A DNA stretch of 6,083 nt from Bacteroidota bacterium (GTDB lineage Bacteria > Bacteroidota > Bacteroidia > Bacteroidales > UBA10428), in the NCBI GenBank assembly GCA_029268165.1, contig JAJUGM010000217.1, forward strand, positions 1 through 6,083, in the 5' to 3' direction. Shown here piece after piece: positions 1-6,083 of the stretch; positions within the stretch are counted from its first letter, which is position 1; each line of letters begins with the position of its first letter. A model generated the notes under the pieces. It was given only the letters and a program-made list of their open reading frames with translations. It was not told where the DNA came from and did not search any database. Position numbers and translations under genes: made by a program.

Positions 1-79
1 CTATATCGCTACTGTACCCAATATAGTATTTATCATATCGCGATGAATAAATTATATAAGTCCAATAATATTCTCCCAT
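1..79 (-). CDS. GIY-YIG nuclease-domain protein, N-terminal fragment
   Basis: On the minus strand an ATG at 79-77 opens a frame that stays open to the window edge, giving 26 residues. They include WTYIIYSSRYDKYYIG (residues 6-21) followed by YSSDI. This matches the start of the GIY-YIG fold: a first beta strand with the Y-I-I/L signature in place of GIY, a turn of about nine residues, then the second strand with Y-I-G and G-Y-(S/T)-x-D-(I/L). Small stand-alone proteins of this type (UvrC N-terminal-like/URI/YhbQ group) are usually about 80-100 residues, so most of the gene lies outside. The domain cleaves DNA using a divalent metal, with tyrosines of the two motifs at the active site; the cellular role of the small bacterial versions is poorly defined. 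It lies 36 nt downstream of the tRNA-fMet gene on the same strand and has no promoter of its own in view, so expression may depend on readthrough from the tRNA promoter. The fragment is short, so the call rests on motif pattern only. Confidence 0.72.
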   Translation of the reverse strand, partial: MGEYYWTYIIYSSRYDKYYIGYSSDI

Positions 80-87
80 AACTTTAA

Positions 88-106
88 AGCCACCTCACAG
101 GTGGCT
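88..106 (-). terminator. Hairpin after tRNA-fMet, probable intrinsic terminator
   Basis: Read on the minus strand, AGCCACCT, loop GTG and AGGTGGCT form a perfect 8-bp stem rich in G-C pairs, starting 8 nt after the tRNA 3' end. It is followed by TTTAAAG, so the U-tract is short. The position right after a tRNA gene fits a rho-independent terminator, but the weak U-tract means termination could be leaky. The hairpin ends only 8 nt before the ATG of the GIY-YIG gene, so it could also affect that gene's translation or act as an RNA-processing boundary. Confidence 0.6.
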
Positions 107-114
107 CCTCTTTG

Positions 115-187
<73 letters not shown>

Positions 188-215
188 ATATGTTTTCTAT
201 TTAGAAATAAGTGTG

Positions 216-246
216 CAAAGATAATGTTTGTATTTTATTTTTCAAA
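216..246 (-). promoter_or_regulatory. Bacteroidetes-type promoter of tRNA-fMet
   Basis: On the minus strand TTTG (246-243) is followed after exactly 19 nt by TATCTTTG (223-216). This matches the Bacteroidetes primary sigma factor consensus, TTTG at about -33 and TAnnTTTG at about -7, with the usual spacing. Transcription would start near 208-212, giving a leader of about 20-25 nt before the mature tRNA 5' end at 187. No equally good match is present on the plus strand for the gene starting at 321. Confidence 0.7.
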
Positions 247-320
247 ATCTGAATTGATAAACCTTTATAACGTTAAAAAAAATTAATTACTTATTTTAGC
301 AATCATTTAAACCATAATAT

Positions 321-2444
321 ATGAAATATTCAGCTAATGTTATCGTTTTGGCAGTTTTAATAATGCTTTTATCCACCGGAGTTTCTGCCGGCCAAACGTA
401 TAATTCATCAAAATTTGAGCCTCCTGTCAGCTATGAAAAGGCTTCGGTGTGGGCAGACAGTATTATAGCTCTGATGACCCTTGATGAAAAAATCACGCTT
501 ATTGGTGGCGACCGCATATTTTTTACTAATCCTATTCCACGGCTTAATATTCCGGCTGTAATGATGGCCGATGCTACACAGGGTGTTCACCTGCGCGACA
601 GTTTCTTTACTTTTGTAAAGTATCCTAAAATTTTGCCAAAATCAACAGCATTTCCCTCCCCTATCCTGCTTGCATCAACATGGAATAAAGATCTTGCCTG
701 GAAATATGCCCATGCTATTGGTGAAGAATGTAAGGCTGGCGGCATTGCAATACTGCTTGGGCCTGGTATGAACCTTTACCGGATTTCTCAATGCGGAAGA
801 AATTTTGAATACTTCGGGGAGGACCCTTATCTTGCGGGAAAAATCATAGAAAACTACGTTACAGGTCTGCAGAGCACAGGTACGATTGCCACACTCAAAC
901 ATTTTTTAGCTAACAATTCCGACTATTTCAGACGCAAAAGCAATTCAATAGTTGACGAACGCACATTGTATGAAATATATACAGGTGCATTCAAATCGGG
1001 TATCGATGCAGGGGCCATGGCAGTGATGACTTCCTATAACCTGCTTAATGGTGAATGGTGTGGCCAGAGTAAATATGTGATTGATACATTACTCCGTCAG
1101 AAGTTAGGTTTCAGATGGCTTGTTATGACTGACTGGTGGTCGGTTTATGACGGCGAAAAAGTTATACAATCGGGGCAGGACCTCGAAATGCCATATCGCA
1201 TAGCAACGGCCAAGGCCAAAGAATTGGTTGAAAATAACAAAGTTACTGAACAGGACATCAACCGCATGGTTAAAAGCATATTAACAACCTTTTACGCCAT
1301 GCAATCTTTTAACAGAAAACCTGATCCAACGCTACTGAATAAGTTTGAAGAACATGAACAGATAGCTTTGCAAACAGCCCGCGAAGGAATAGTTCTCTTA
1401 CGCAACGAGAATAATCTGCTACCGGTTAAAAAGGATATAAAAAACATTCTTTTAACGGGTGAATACCTCAACGAAATTCCACAGGGTGGTGGTGCGGCTA
1501 CTGTTCAGGGATACAACCATGTTACTCTGGGTAAAGCCCTGACAGAAGAATTCGGCAAAAGACTCATTATTAATGCAAATGCTACCGATCAAGAAATACA
1601 TAATGCTGATATCGTTATACTAAGCATTGGTACATTCGATAGCGAAGGCTGGGACAGGCCTTTCGATCTGCCTGAAGAAAAAGAAAAAAGAATATTGCAT
1701 ATTCTCGGATTAAATCCTAATACATTGATAATCGTAAATTCCGGCAGTGGAATTAATATGAGCCGTTGGAATACCAAAGCTGCCGCTATTATTTATGCCT
1801 GGTATGGTGGTCAGACAGGTGCAAAAGCTGTTGCTGAAATTATTTCAGGAAAAACCAATCCTTCAGGCAAATTACCCATTACAATTGAAAAAGATTTTAA
1901 AGATTCTCCGGGTTATGGCTATATTCCCGAAGGTGAACAACTGTATAACAACTGGAATGATCATGTTGAACGCACACATCCTGTTTTTGACGTGAAATAT
2001 AAAGAAGGAATATTTATGGGTTACCGTTGGTATGAGAAAAAAGATATCGAACCACTTTACCCATTTGGTTTTGGATTATCTTACACCAGATTTGATTACA
2101 GTGATTTACAGATTTCAAAAGACATATTCACTGAAAATGAGAAAATTGAGGTTAGCTTCACGGTTAAAAACATTGGAAATATGACAGGAGCAGAAATTGC
2201 ACAACTATATATTGGTGATGCAGATTCAAAATTCCCTCGTCCGTTAAAAGAGCTCAAAGGTTTTGATAAAATTAACCTGAAACCTGGTGAATCAAAAGTA
2301 ATAACAATAACTCTCAATAAAAAGGACTTTTCTTACTGGAATCCTGAAATAAAAAACTGGTATGTTGAGCCGGGAAAATTTATCATCATGATTGGGTCCT
2401 CGTCAAATGAAATTAAATTAAAAAAGGAAGTTGAATTGTTATAA
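321..2444 (+). CDS. Exported GH3 beta-glucosidase/beta-xylosidase-type glycoside hydrolase
   Basis: The 707-residue protein hydrolyses terminal beta-linked sugars with retention of configuration; the exact substrate cannot be read from sequence. Residues 1-23 form a signal peptide (Lys3, hydrophobic core, VSA/GQ cleavage site) with no lipobox, so it is probably periplasmic or secreted. The N-terminal GH3 barrel (about 50-300) shows substrate-binding D84 in MADATQGVH, LLGPGMNLYR, GRNFEYFGEDP (159-169), K193-H194 in LKHFLANN, and the predicted nucleophile D271 in VMTDWW. The C-terminal alpha/beta domain (about 355-590) carries SEGWDR with the likely acid/base E442. It ends with PFGFGLSYT, followed by a fibronectin-III-like domain (about 606-700). 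The NagZ motif KHFPGHG is absent, which argues against an N-acetylglucosaminidase of that class. The ATG at 321 is chosen because it begins the signal peptide; no Shine-Dalgarno sequence is present. It is first of three codirectional genes, 23 nt before the ROK kinase gene, and a sugar released by it could feed that kinase. Confidence 0.95.
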   Translation: MKYSANVIVLAVLIMLLSTGVSAGQTYNSSKFEPPVSYEKASVWADSIIALMTLDEKITLIGGDRIFFTNPIPRLNIPAVMMADATQGVHLRDSFFTFVKYPKILPKSTAFPSPILLASTWNKDLAWKYAHAIGEECKAGGIAILLGPGMNLYRISQCGRNFEYFGEDPYLAGKIIENYVTGLQSTGTIATLKHFLANNSDYFRRKSNSIVDERTLYEIYTGAFKSGIDAGAMAVMTSYNLLNGEWCGQSKYVIDTLLRQKLGFRWLVMTDWWSVYDGEKVIQSGQDLEMPYRIATAKAKELVENNKVTEQDINRMVKSILTTFYAMQSFNRKPDPTLLNKFEEHEQIALQTAREGIVLLRNENNLLPVKKDIKNILLTGEYLNEIPQGGGAATVQGYNHVTLGKALTEEFGKRLIINANATDQEIHNADIVILSIGTFDSEGWDRPFDLPEEKEKRILHILGLNPNTLIIVNSGSGINMSRWNTKAAAIIYAWYGGQTGAKAVAEIISGKTNPSGKLPITIEKDFKDSPGYGYIPEGEQLYNNWNDHVERTHPVFDVKYKEGIFMGYRWYEKKDIEPLYPFGFGLSYTRFDYSDLQISKDIFTENEKIEVSFTVKNIGNMTGAEIAQLYIGDADSKFPRPLKELKGFDKINLKPGESKVITITLNKKDFSYWNPEIKNWYVEPGKFIIMIGSSSNEIKLKKEVELL

Positions 2445-2467
2445 TCTGTTGATTATCTCTATTTAAA

Positions 2468-3418
2468 ATGAATGGTTTTATTGGCGTTGATATAGGAGGA
2501 ACAACGATTAATATCGGATTTGTTTCAGAAAGAAAGCAGTTGATTCATGAACACTTAATTGAGACTCAGCCTGAAAAAGGCCCTCAGGATGCCATTCAAA
2601 GAATTTCCTTATCTATTAGGCAAATGATTGCTGCATCGGATGAGAAGATAGTCTTTAAAGGCATTGGTATTGGTTTACCCGGTTTACTGGATATTGAAAA
2701 GGGAATGATTATTGAAGCTGCCAATTTACCGGGCTGGCAAGGTTTTCCGGTTTCAAAATCGCTGAATGCACAAACCAGTATCCCTGTTTTTATTGAAAAT
2801 GATGCCAATCTGGCTGCACTTGGTGAATATTGGATGGGAGCCGGAGCTAATGCTTCAAGCCTGTTTATGATAACCCTCGGATCGGGAATCGGCGGAGCTT
2901 TGCTGATAAACGGAAAAGTATTTAAACTGCATCCATCAGCCGGAGAATTCGGTCACATGATAATTGAAAAATCAGGAGCAACCTGCACCTGCGGAAGGAC
3001 AGGCTGCCTTGAAACCTTTGTTAGTAAACATGGTTTTTTAAGACTTGTGAAAGAAAAAATACCCTTCATTCCGCATTCAGCATTAAATAAATATCCCATT
3101 AACAACATTTCACCTCAGCTTATTGCTCAGTTGGCACTGCAAGGTGATGAGCTTGCGAATACTATCTACCATGAAGCAGGAGAATCCCTTGGTATTGCAA
3201 TAAGTAATGTAATTAACCTTACCGGAGTAAATCTTGTAATTATCGGCGGAGGTATTGCCAATGCATGGCAATCGCTTTATCAACCTGTGATGCAGTCACT
3301 CAGGAAAAATGTATTTAAAACATTAATTGAGAATGTGCAGGTTTTAAAAGCATCACTGGGAGAAAAAGCCGGTTTTATTGGCGCTGCCAAATTAGCAGCT
3401 GATGCTCTAAGCAAATAG
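2468..3418 (+). CDS. ROK-family sugar kinase (glucokinase-like)
   Basis: The 316-residue cytoplasmic protein is full length for a ROK kinase and uses ATP to phosphorylate a hexose, most likely glucose or an N-acetylated hexosamine. Visible motifs are the phosphate-binding loop DIGGT (8-12), GIGLPGLLD (67-75), the catalytic E-N-D (110-112, base D112) in FIENDAN, TLGSGIGGAL (136-145), GEFGHM (159-164), and the ROK zinc site formed by H163 with C173, C175 and C180 in CTCGRTGCLE. A second nucleotide-binding stretch, NLVIIGGGIA, lies at 255-264. There is no N-terminal helix-turn-helix, so it is an enzyme and not a ROK repressor such as NagC or XylR. It begins 23 nt after the GH3 stop and is very probably cotranscribed with it. 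The sugar specificity is inferred from context only: beta-glucosidase upstream suggests glucose, while the NagX-like gene downstream would suggest GlcNAc or another amino sugar. Confidence 0.93.
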   Translation: MNGFIGVDIGGTTINIGFVSERKQLIHEHLIETQPEKGPQDAIQRISLSIRQMIAASDEKIVFKGIGIGLPGLLDIEKGMIIEAANLPGWQGFPVSKSLNAQTSIPVFIENDANLAALGEYWMGAGANASSLFMITLGSGIGGALLINGKVFKLHPSAGEFGHMIIEKSGATCTCGRTGCLETFVSKHGFLRLVKEKIPFIPHSALNKYPINNISPQLIAQLALQGDELANTIYHEAGESLGIAISNVINLTGVNLVIIGGGIANAWQSLYQPVMQSLRKNVFKTLIENVQVLKASLGEKAGFIGAAKLAADALSK

Positions 3419-3427
3419 TTTTGCCCG

Positions 3428-3448
3428 ATTATTTTTCTGGAAAATAAT
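3428..3448. repeat. Small AT-rich inverted repeat between kinase and membrane-protein genes
   Basis: ATTATTTT (3428-3435) and AAAATAAT (3441-3448) are perfect inverted copies around the loop TCTGG, and the loop can close further by a T-G wobble. A run of five T follows at 3452-3456. The stem contains only A-T pairs, so it is weak. It might modestly reduce readthrough into the third gene, or be chance in AT-rich spacer DNA. Confidence 0.3.
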
Positions 3449-3460
3449 ACCTTTTTAAAA

Positions 3461-4576
3461 ATGCAAGCTGAAAAAAATCAAAGGCTAATATCTCTTGATG
3501 CGCTTCGGGGCTTCGATATGTTCTGGATTACAGGCGGAGATAACCTGATTATTAGCCTGACCTCGCTGACAGGATGCCCATTATTCAGGTGGGCAGAAAA
3601 TCAGATGCATCATGTACCATGGGAAGGATTTACTTTCTATGATATGATCTTCCCGCTTTTTCTTTTTATAGCAGGAGTTACTATGCCTTTCTCCATTGTC
3701 CGGAGAAAAAGCAAAGGTGAAAATGCAAAAAGTATTTATTCTCACCTGTTTAAAAGGCTTTTGTTGCTTATTTTACTGGGATTACTCTATAATGGTATCC
3801 TGCAATTTGATTTTGAACATCAGCGCTACGCCAGTGTTCTCGCAAGAATAGGATTGGCATGGTTTTTTGCCGCGCTTATCATCCTGAATTTCAATATTAA
3901 AGTCCAGATTATCTGGTTTGTTTTTATCTTAATGGCCTATTGGGGAATAATGATGCTTATACCCGTGCCCGGGTATGGCGCCGGTGTACTTACTCCTGAA
4001 GGCAACATAGCCGCATATATCGACCGGCTTTTGCTTCCCGGCTCATTTTGTTGTTATGTTTATGGTGATAATGAAGGTATCCTTTCTACATTACCAGCCA
4101 TTTCAACAGCTTTACTTGGTACTTTTGCAGGACAGTTCATTTTATCCGAAAGCATTAATTTCAATAAGTTGAAGAAAGGCCTGATTTTGCTTTTGACAGG
4201 TGTTGTATTGATGGGCTTAGGTAAGATATGGGGGCTGGCGTTTCCAATAATTAAAAACCTCTGGACAAGTTCTTATGTTTTATATGCCGGCGGATGGAGC
4301 ATGTTATTGCTTGCTGTCTTTTACATCATAATCGATGTCTGGAATATCAGCCGGTGGTCATTTCCGTTTGTAGTCATCGGCCTGAATTCAATAACCATTT
4401 ACATGCTTTCCGCAGGAATTATCAGTTTTCAAAGTATTAATGAATTCTTCTTTACAGGATTGATTAACCTTTTTAAGGATCCCTACAGGCATCTTGTAAG
4501 TAACGCATGTTTTATACTTTGTGAATGGCTATTACTTTACTTCCTGTATAAAAAGAAAATATTTCTGAAAGTATGA
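3461..4576 (+). CDS. HGSNAT/NagX-like (DUF1624/DUF5009) polytopic membrane protein
   Basis: The 371-residue inner-membrane protein has about nine to ten hydrophobic segments (roughly 60-78, 97-115, 125-143, 147-168, 210-228, 238-258, 270-292, 300-322, 346-364). It belongs to the family of human heparan-alpha-glucosaminide N-acetyltransferase and bacterial NagX. Family signatures are RLISLDALRGFDMFWI (8-23), HVPWEGFTFYDMIFPLFLFI (51-70) running into AGVTMPF, VLARIGLAW (126-134), GILSTLPAISTALLGTFAG (206-224), NLWTSSYVLYAGG (266-278) and GLNSITIYMLS (307-317). By family pattern His51 of H-x-x-W-x-G matches the histidine that accepts the acetyl group in HGSNAT. In some bacteria relatives called NagX have been proposed to carry GlcNAc across the inner membrane, so this protein may transport or acetylate a sugar. 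It is third in the cluster, 42 nt after the kinase gene, with no Shine-Dalgarno sequence. The family is secure; the choice between transporter and acetyltransferase is open. Confidence 0.88.
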   Translation: MQAEKNQRLISLDALRGFDMFWITGGDNLIISLTSLTGCPLFRWAENQMHHVPWEGFTFYDMIFPLFLFIAGVTMPFSIVRRKSKGENAKSIYSHLFKRLLLLILLGLLYNGILQFDFEHQRYASVLARIGLAWFFAALIILNFNIKVQIIWFVFILMAYWGIMMLIPVPGYGAGVLTPEGNIAAYIDRLLLPGSFCCYVYGDNEGILSTLPAISTALLGTFAGQFILSESINFNKLKKGLILLLTGVVLMGLGKIWGLAFPIIKNLWTSSYVLYAGGWSMLLLAVFYIIIDVWNISRWSFPFVVIGLNSITIYMLSAGIISFQSINEFFFTGLINLFKDPYRHLVSNACFILCEWLLLYFLYKKKIFLKV

Positions 4577-4624
4577 GAAGTACCTGAAGTTAAGTTTTTT
4601 CCAAAGATGACCGAGAAAAAACGC

Positions 4625-4786
4625 AGAGACTGTTTAAATTGAAAATTTAAAAATAATTATTAAAGATGTTGTCCCTTTGCGAATGAATGCTTGATGCCTT
4701 AGTGTCTTATTGGCTAAAGATTGTATGCCTCAAAGGCTCTAAAACGCGAAGATTCACAAAGGTTTATAAATATTTATACAGTCTCT
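4625..4786. repeat. Palindromic non-coding element with terminal inverted repeats
   Basis: AGAGACTGTTTAAAT (4625-4639) and ATTTATACAGTCTCT (4772-4786) are inverted copies identical at 14 of 15 positions. Inside the left end lie a perfect hairpin (TTTAAATT-GAA-AATTTAAA, 4633-4651) and the palindrome AATAATTATT (4652-4661). The right end contains the palindrome TATAAATATTTATA (4765-4778). The middle holds two degenerate arms facing each other (4673-4715 and 4726-4762). There is no coding signal and no obvious target-site duplication. The element fills most of the 249-nt gap between two convergent genes and could fold into a long structure. It looks like a decayed dispersed repeat (MITE- or REP-like) that may also serve as a two-way terminator. 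The remaining gap sequence, 4577-4624 and 4787-4825, shows nothing further. Confidence 0.6.
4673..4762. repeat. Facing degenerate CTTTGCG/CCTTAGTG-type arms inside the element
   Basis: The left arm (4673-4715) contains CCCTTTGCGAAT, then GCCTTAGTGTCTTATTGGCT. The reverse complement of the right arm (4726-4762) contains CCTTTGTGAATC, then GAGCCTTTGAGGCA. The order CCTTTG-n-GAAT ... GCCTT-n-G ... GGC is shared by both arms, so they form an imperfect inverted pair about a 10-nt centre. The wording resembles short CTTTGCG...CTTTGTGG...TAAA repeats that I recall as frequent in intergenic DNA of Bacteroidetes and other environmental genomes; that link is from memory and not tested here. Confidence 0.5.
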
Positions 4787-4825
4787 CAGAATTCACTGAT
4801 ATTAAATATTATTTGCATGCCATAA

Positions 4826-6083
4826 TCAGGGCTGAACATAATTCTCTGCATAATATCGGGCTGTCAGTTTTTCACCTGTTGCTTTTTCTATCATATCATT
4901 CCAGTAATACTTCGATCCGGGTTTAAATATATTCTCTTTTAAATAATTGCCAATTTCAGGATGCCCTGTATAGCATGGATTTTTGTGCCCTATGATGTTT
5001 TCTTCCATATAAGCATCCAATTGTGAGGCAAGTAAATCGCCAAGAAGGTAATTATGATAATAGCAAGGTACTGAGGCAATATGAATCTTGGTAGCCCAAT
5101 CGGGTTCATTACGACCCTCAGGGCATTTTAACAACTGGTATTTTTCAACCATATCCCACCATAACCGATTCAGATCCTGATCAGGATTTTCATACATGCT
5201 CTTCTCAAACCTGAACATTACCTGGCTCCAACGGCTGAAAATAAGCTTTTCAAGACGTGCATAGCGCCTTACATCATTTGCTATTACTTTTGCATCGGAC
5301 ATCGGAAGTTTCAGGTTCTTCATCATCCAGTTGGCATCAGACGCAAGGTTGCCAAAGAAAATGGCAATAGCCTCAGTGGTAAAAATATGTGCAGGCTCAC
5401 GCAAGACAAAAGGTAAGGCAGTGTCTATATATTTTTCATACACTGCATGACCCAGTTCATGAAGCATTGTATTAGCCCAGTACTGGTTATTTCTGATATT
5501 AGCCATTATGCGTATATCTCCGGCTCTGTCAATATTAGTGCAATAAGCATGCTGATATTTCCCTTCTCTTTCATATAAATCGCTTCTTTGAATAATATCT
5601 GCAACATCAAGTCCAATACCCTCATAATAATTTTTGATTATATCCAGTATATCCCTCCCTTGGTAATATTTGTCAAGGTCGGTATCATAAATTTTCGGGG
5701 CCTCCTGAAAAAAACGATTCTGATAATGCCAGGGCATCAGCTGGTTAACGTCAATTTTTAACTGGTTTGCCATAATTGAATCAGTTTCCTTTTTAAGTAT
5801 TGAAAAAGCATTACGTGTAAGTGAATCTAGTTCGTCAAAAAGTGCTGTAATCGTTGCCGGATCCTGATCGGATATTTTAAGCGACATTTCATGATAGTTA
5901 CTGTATCCTAAATCTTTGGCTATTTCATTGCGCAGTTTTACCAATGCTTTAATATCTTCAGCAACCAAAGGGCCGATGGCTTTACTGGCTTTCCATGCCT
6001 TTTCAAGCTCGGCCGATTTTTTTGAATGAATCAGAATATTATCTATTTCATTATCTGATAATAATTTACCATCAAGGTTTGCC
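4826..6083 (-). CDS. M2-like zinc metallopeptidase (peptidyl-dipeptidase A type), C-terminal part
   Basis: The minus-strand frame runs open from the window edge to the TGA at 4828-4826, giving 418 residues; the true start is outside. An in-frame TTG at 5968 is not the start, because 38 upstream residues including LEKAWKASKAIGPLV read straight into it and fit the family. Residue numbers count from the edge. LVKLRNEIAKDLGY lies at about 48-60. The zinc site is HELGH (208-212; DNA 5447-5461), with a third ligand probably E237 in FTTEAIAIFFG, 25 residues on. H334 in IHIASVPCYYHNY, followed by Y341, Y342 and Y345, resembles the ACE H513/Y523 region that steadies the transition state. These features favour family M2; the related M3 oligopeptidases (same clan) are the alternative. 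Such enzymes release dipeptides or cut short peptides, usually in the periplasm in Gram-negative bacteria; the signal peptide region is not visible. M2 proteins are typically 550-600 residues, so roughly the first quarter is missing. It is convergent with the sugar cluster and probably unrelated to it. Confidence 0.9.
   Translation of the reverse strand, partial: ANLDGKLLSDNEIDNILIHSKKSAELEKAWKASKAIGPLVAEDIKALVKLRNEIAKDLGYSNYHEMSLKISDQDPATITALFDELDSLTRNAFSILKKETDSIMANQLKIDVNQLMPWHYQNRFFQEAPKIYDTDLDKYYQGRDILDIIKNYYEGIGLDVADIIQRSDLYEREGKYQHAYCTNIDRAGDIRIMANIRNNQYWANTMLHELGHAVYEKYIDTALPFVLREPAHIFTTEAIAIFFGNLASDANWMMKNLKLPMSDAKVIANDVRRYARLEKLIFSRWSQVMFRFEKSMYENPDQDLNRLWWDMVEKYQLLKCPEGRNEPDWATKIHIASVPCYYHNYLLGDLLASQLDAYMEENIIGHKNPCYTGHPEIGNYLKENIFKPGSKYYWNDMIEKATGEKLTARYYAENYVQP

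Noticed and set aside
1..81. Plus-strand frame open from position 1 to the TAA at 79-81
   Set aside because: Its translation has no recognisable motif, whereas the minus strand of the same stretch gives a clear GIY-YIG signature; the open plus frame is its shadow.
292..299. TATTTTAG as a -7 promoter element for the GH3 gene
   Set aside because: It differs from TAnnTTTG at one position and has no TTTG at the right distance upstream. The surrounding DNA is so AT-rich that such matches are expected.
321..2444. NagZ-type beta-N-acetylglucosaminidase
   Set aside because: The protein is twice the usual NagZ length, has the C-terminal and fibronectin-like domains, and lacks the KHFPGHG motif with its catalytic Asp-His pair.
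408..2808. Several minus-strand frames of 60-75 codons and a plus-strand frame at 1795-1995
   Set aside because: All overlap the strongly supported GH3 and ROK genes in other frames and carry no family motifs.
4687..4926. Plus-strand frame of 79 codons
   Set aside because: It begins inside the palindromic element and ends antisense to the conserved C-terminus of the metallopeptidase. It shows no recognisable motif.
5966..5968. TTG as the start codon of the metallopeptidase
   Set aside because: The frame stays open for 38 more codons to the window edge, and those residues read like the family's conserved helix leading into LVKLRNEIAK.

Overview
The window looks like chromosomal DNA from a member of the Bacteroidetes (Bacteroidota). 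It is AT-rich and its start codons lack Shine-Dalgarno sequences. The promoter in front of the tRNA gene matches the Bacteroidetes-type TTTG / TAnnTTTG consensus. The tRNA has no encoded CCA end, and the gene families present (secreted GH3 glycosidase, ROK kinase, DUF5009/HGSNAT-like membrane protein, M2-like peptidase) are common in that phylum. The species cannot be named from the sequence.

Left edge (1-320), minus strand: an initiator tRNA-Met gene with its own promoter is followed, after a 36-nt gap holding a strong hairpin, by the first 26 codons of a GIY-YIG endonuclease-domain gene that runs off the window. The 133 nt between the tRNA and the next gene contain the tRNA promoter and no clear promoter for the rightward genes.

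Centre (321-4576), plus strand: three closely spaced genes (gaps of 23 and 42 nt) probably form one operon. In order they encode an exported family-3 glycoside hydrolase of the beta-glucosidase/beta-xylosidase type, a cytoplasmic ROK-family sugar kinase, and a polytopic membrane protein of the HGSNAT/NagX (DUF1624/DUF5009) family. A simple reading is that the hydrolase releases a monosaccharide outside the cytoplasm, the membrane protein imports or acetylates it, and the kinase phosphorylates it for metabolism. No regulator, SusC/SusD pair or classical permease is visible.

Intergenic (4577-4825): the gap between convergent genes holds a non-coding element of about 162 bp with near-perfect 15-bp terminal inverted repeats, nested AT-rich palindromes and a pair of degenerate CTTTGCG/CCTTAGTG-type arms facing each other. 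It resembles a decayed dispersed palindromic repeat and could also act as a two-way terminator.

Right edge (4826-6083), minus strand: the C-terminal 418 residues of a zinc metallopeptidase with an HELGH motif, most like the M2 (peptidyl-dipeptidase A/ACE) family. Its 5' end is outside the window.

Most of the window is ordinary. The points most worth a second look are the tRNA-fMet/hairpin/GIY-YIG arrangement, the palindromic intergenic element, and the possible NagX-like transport or acetylation step in the three-gene cluster.
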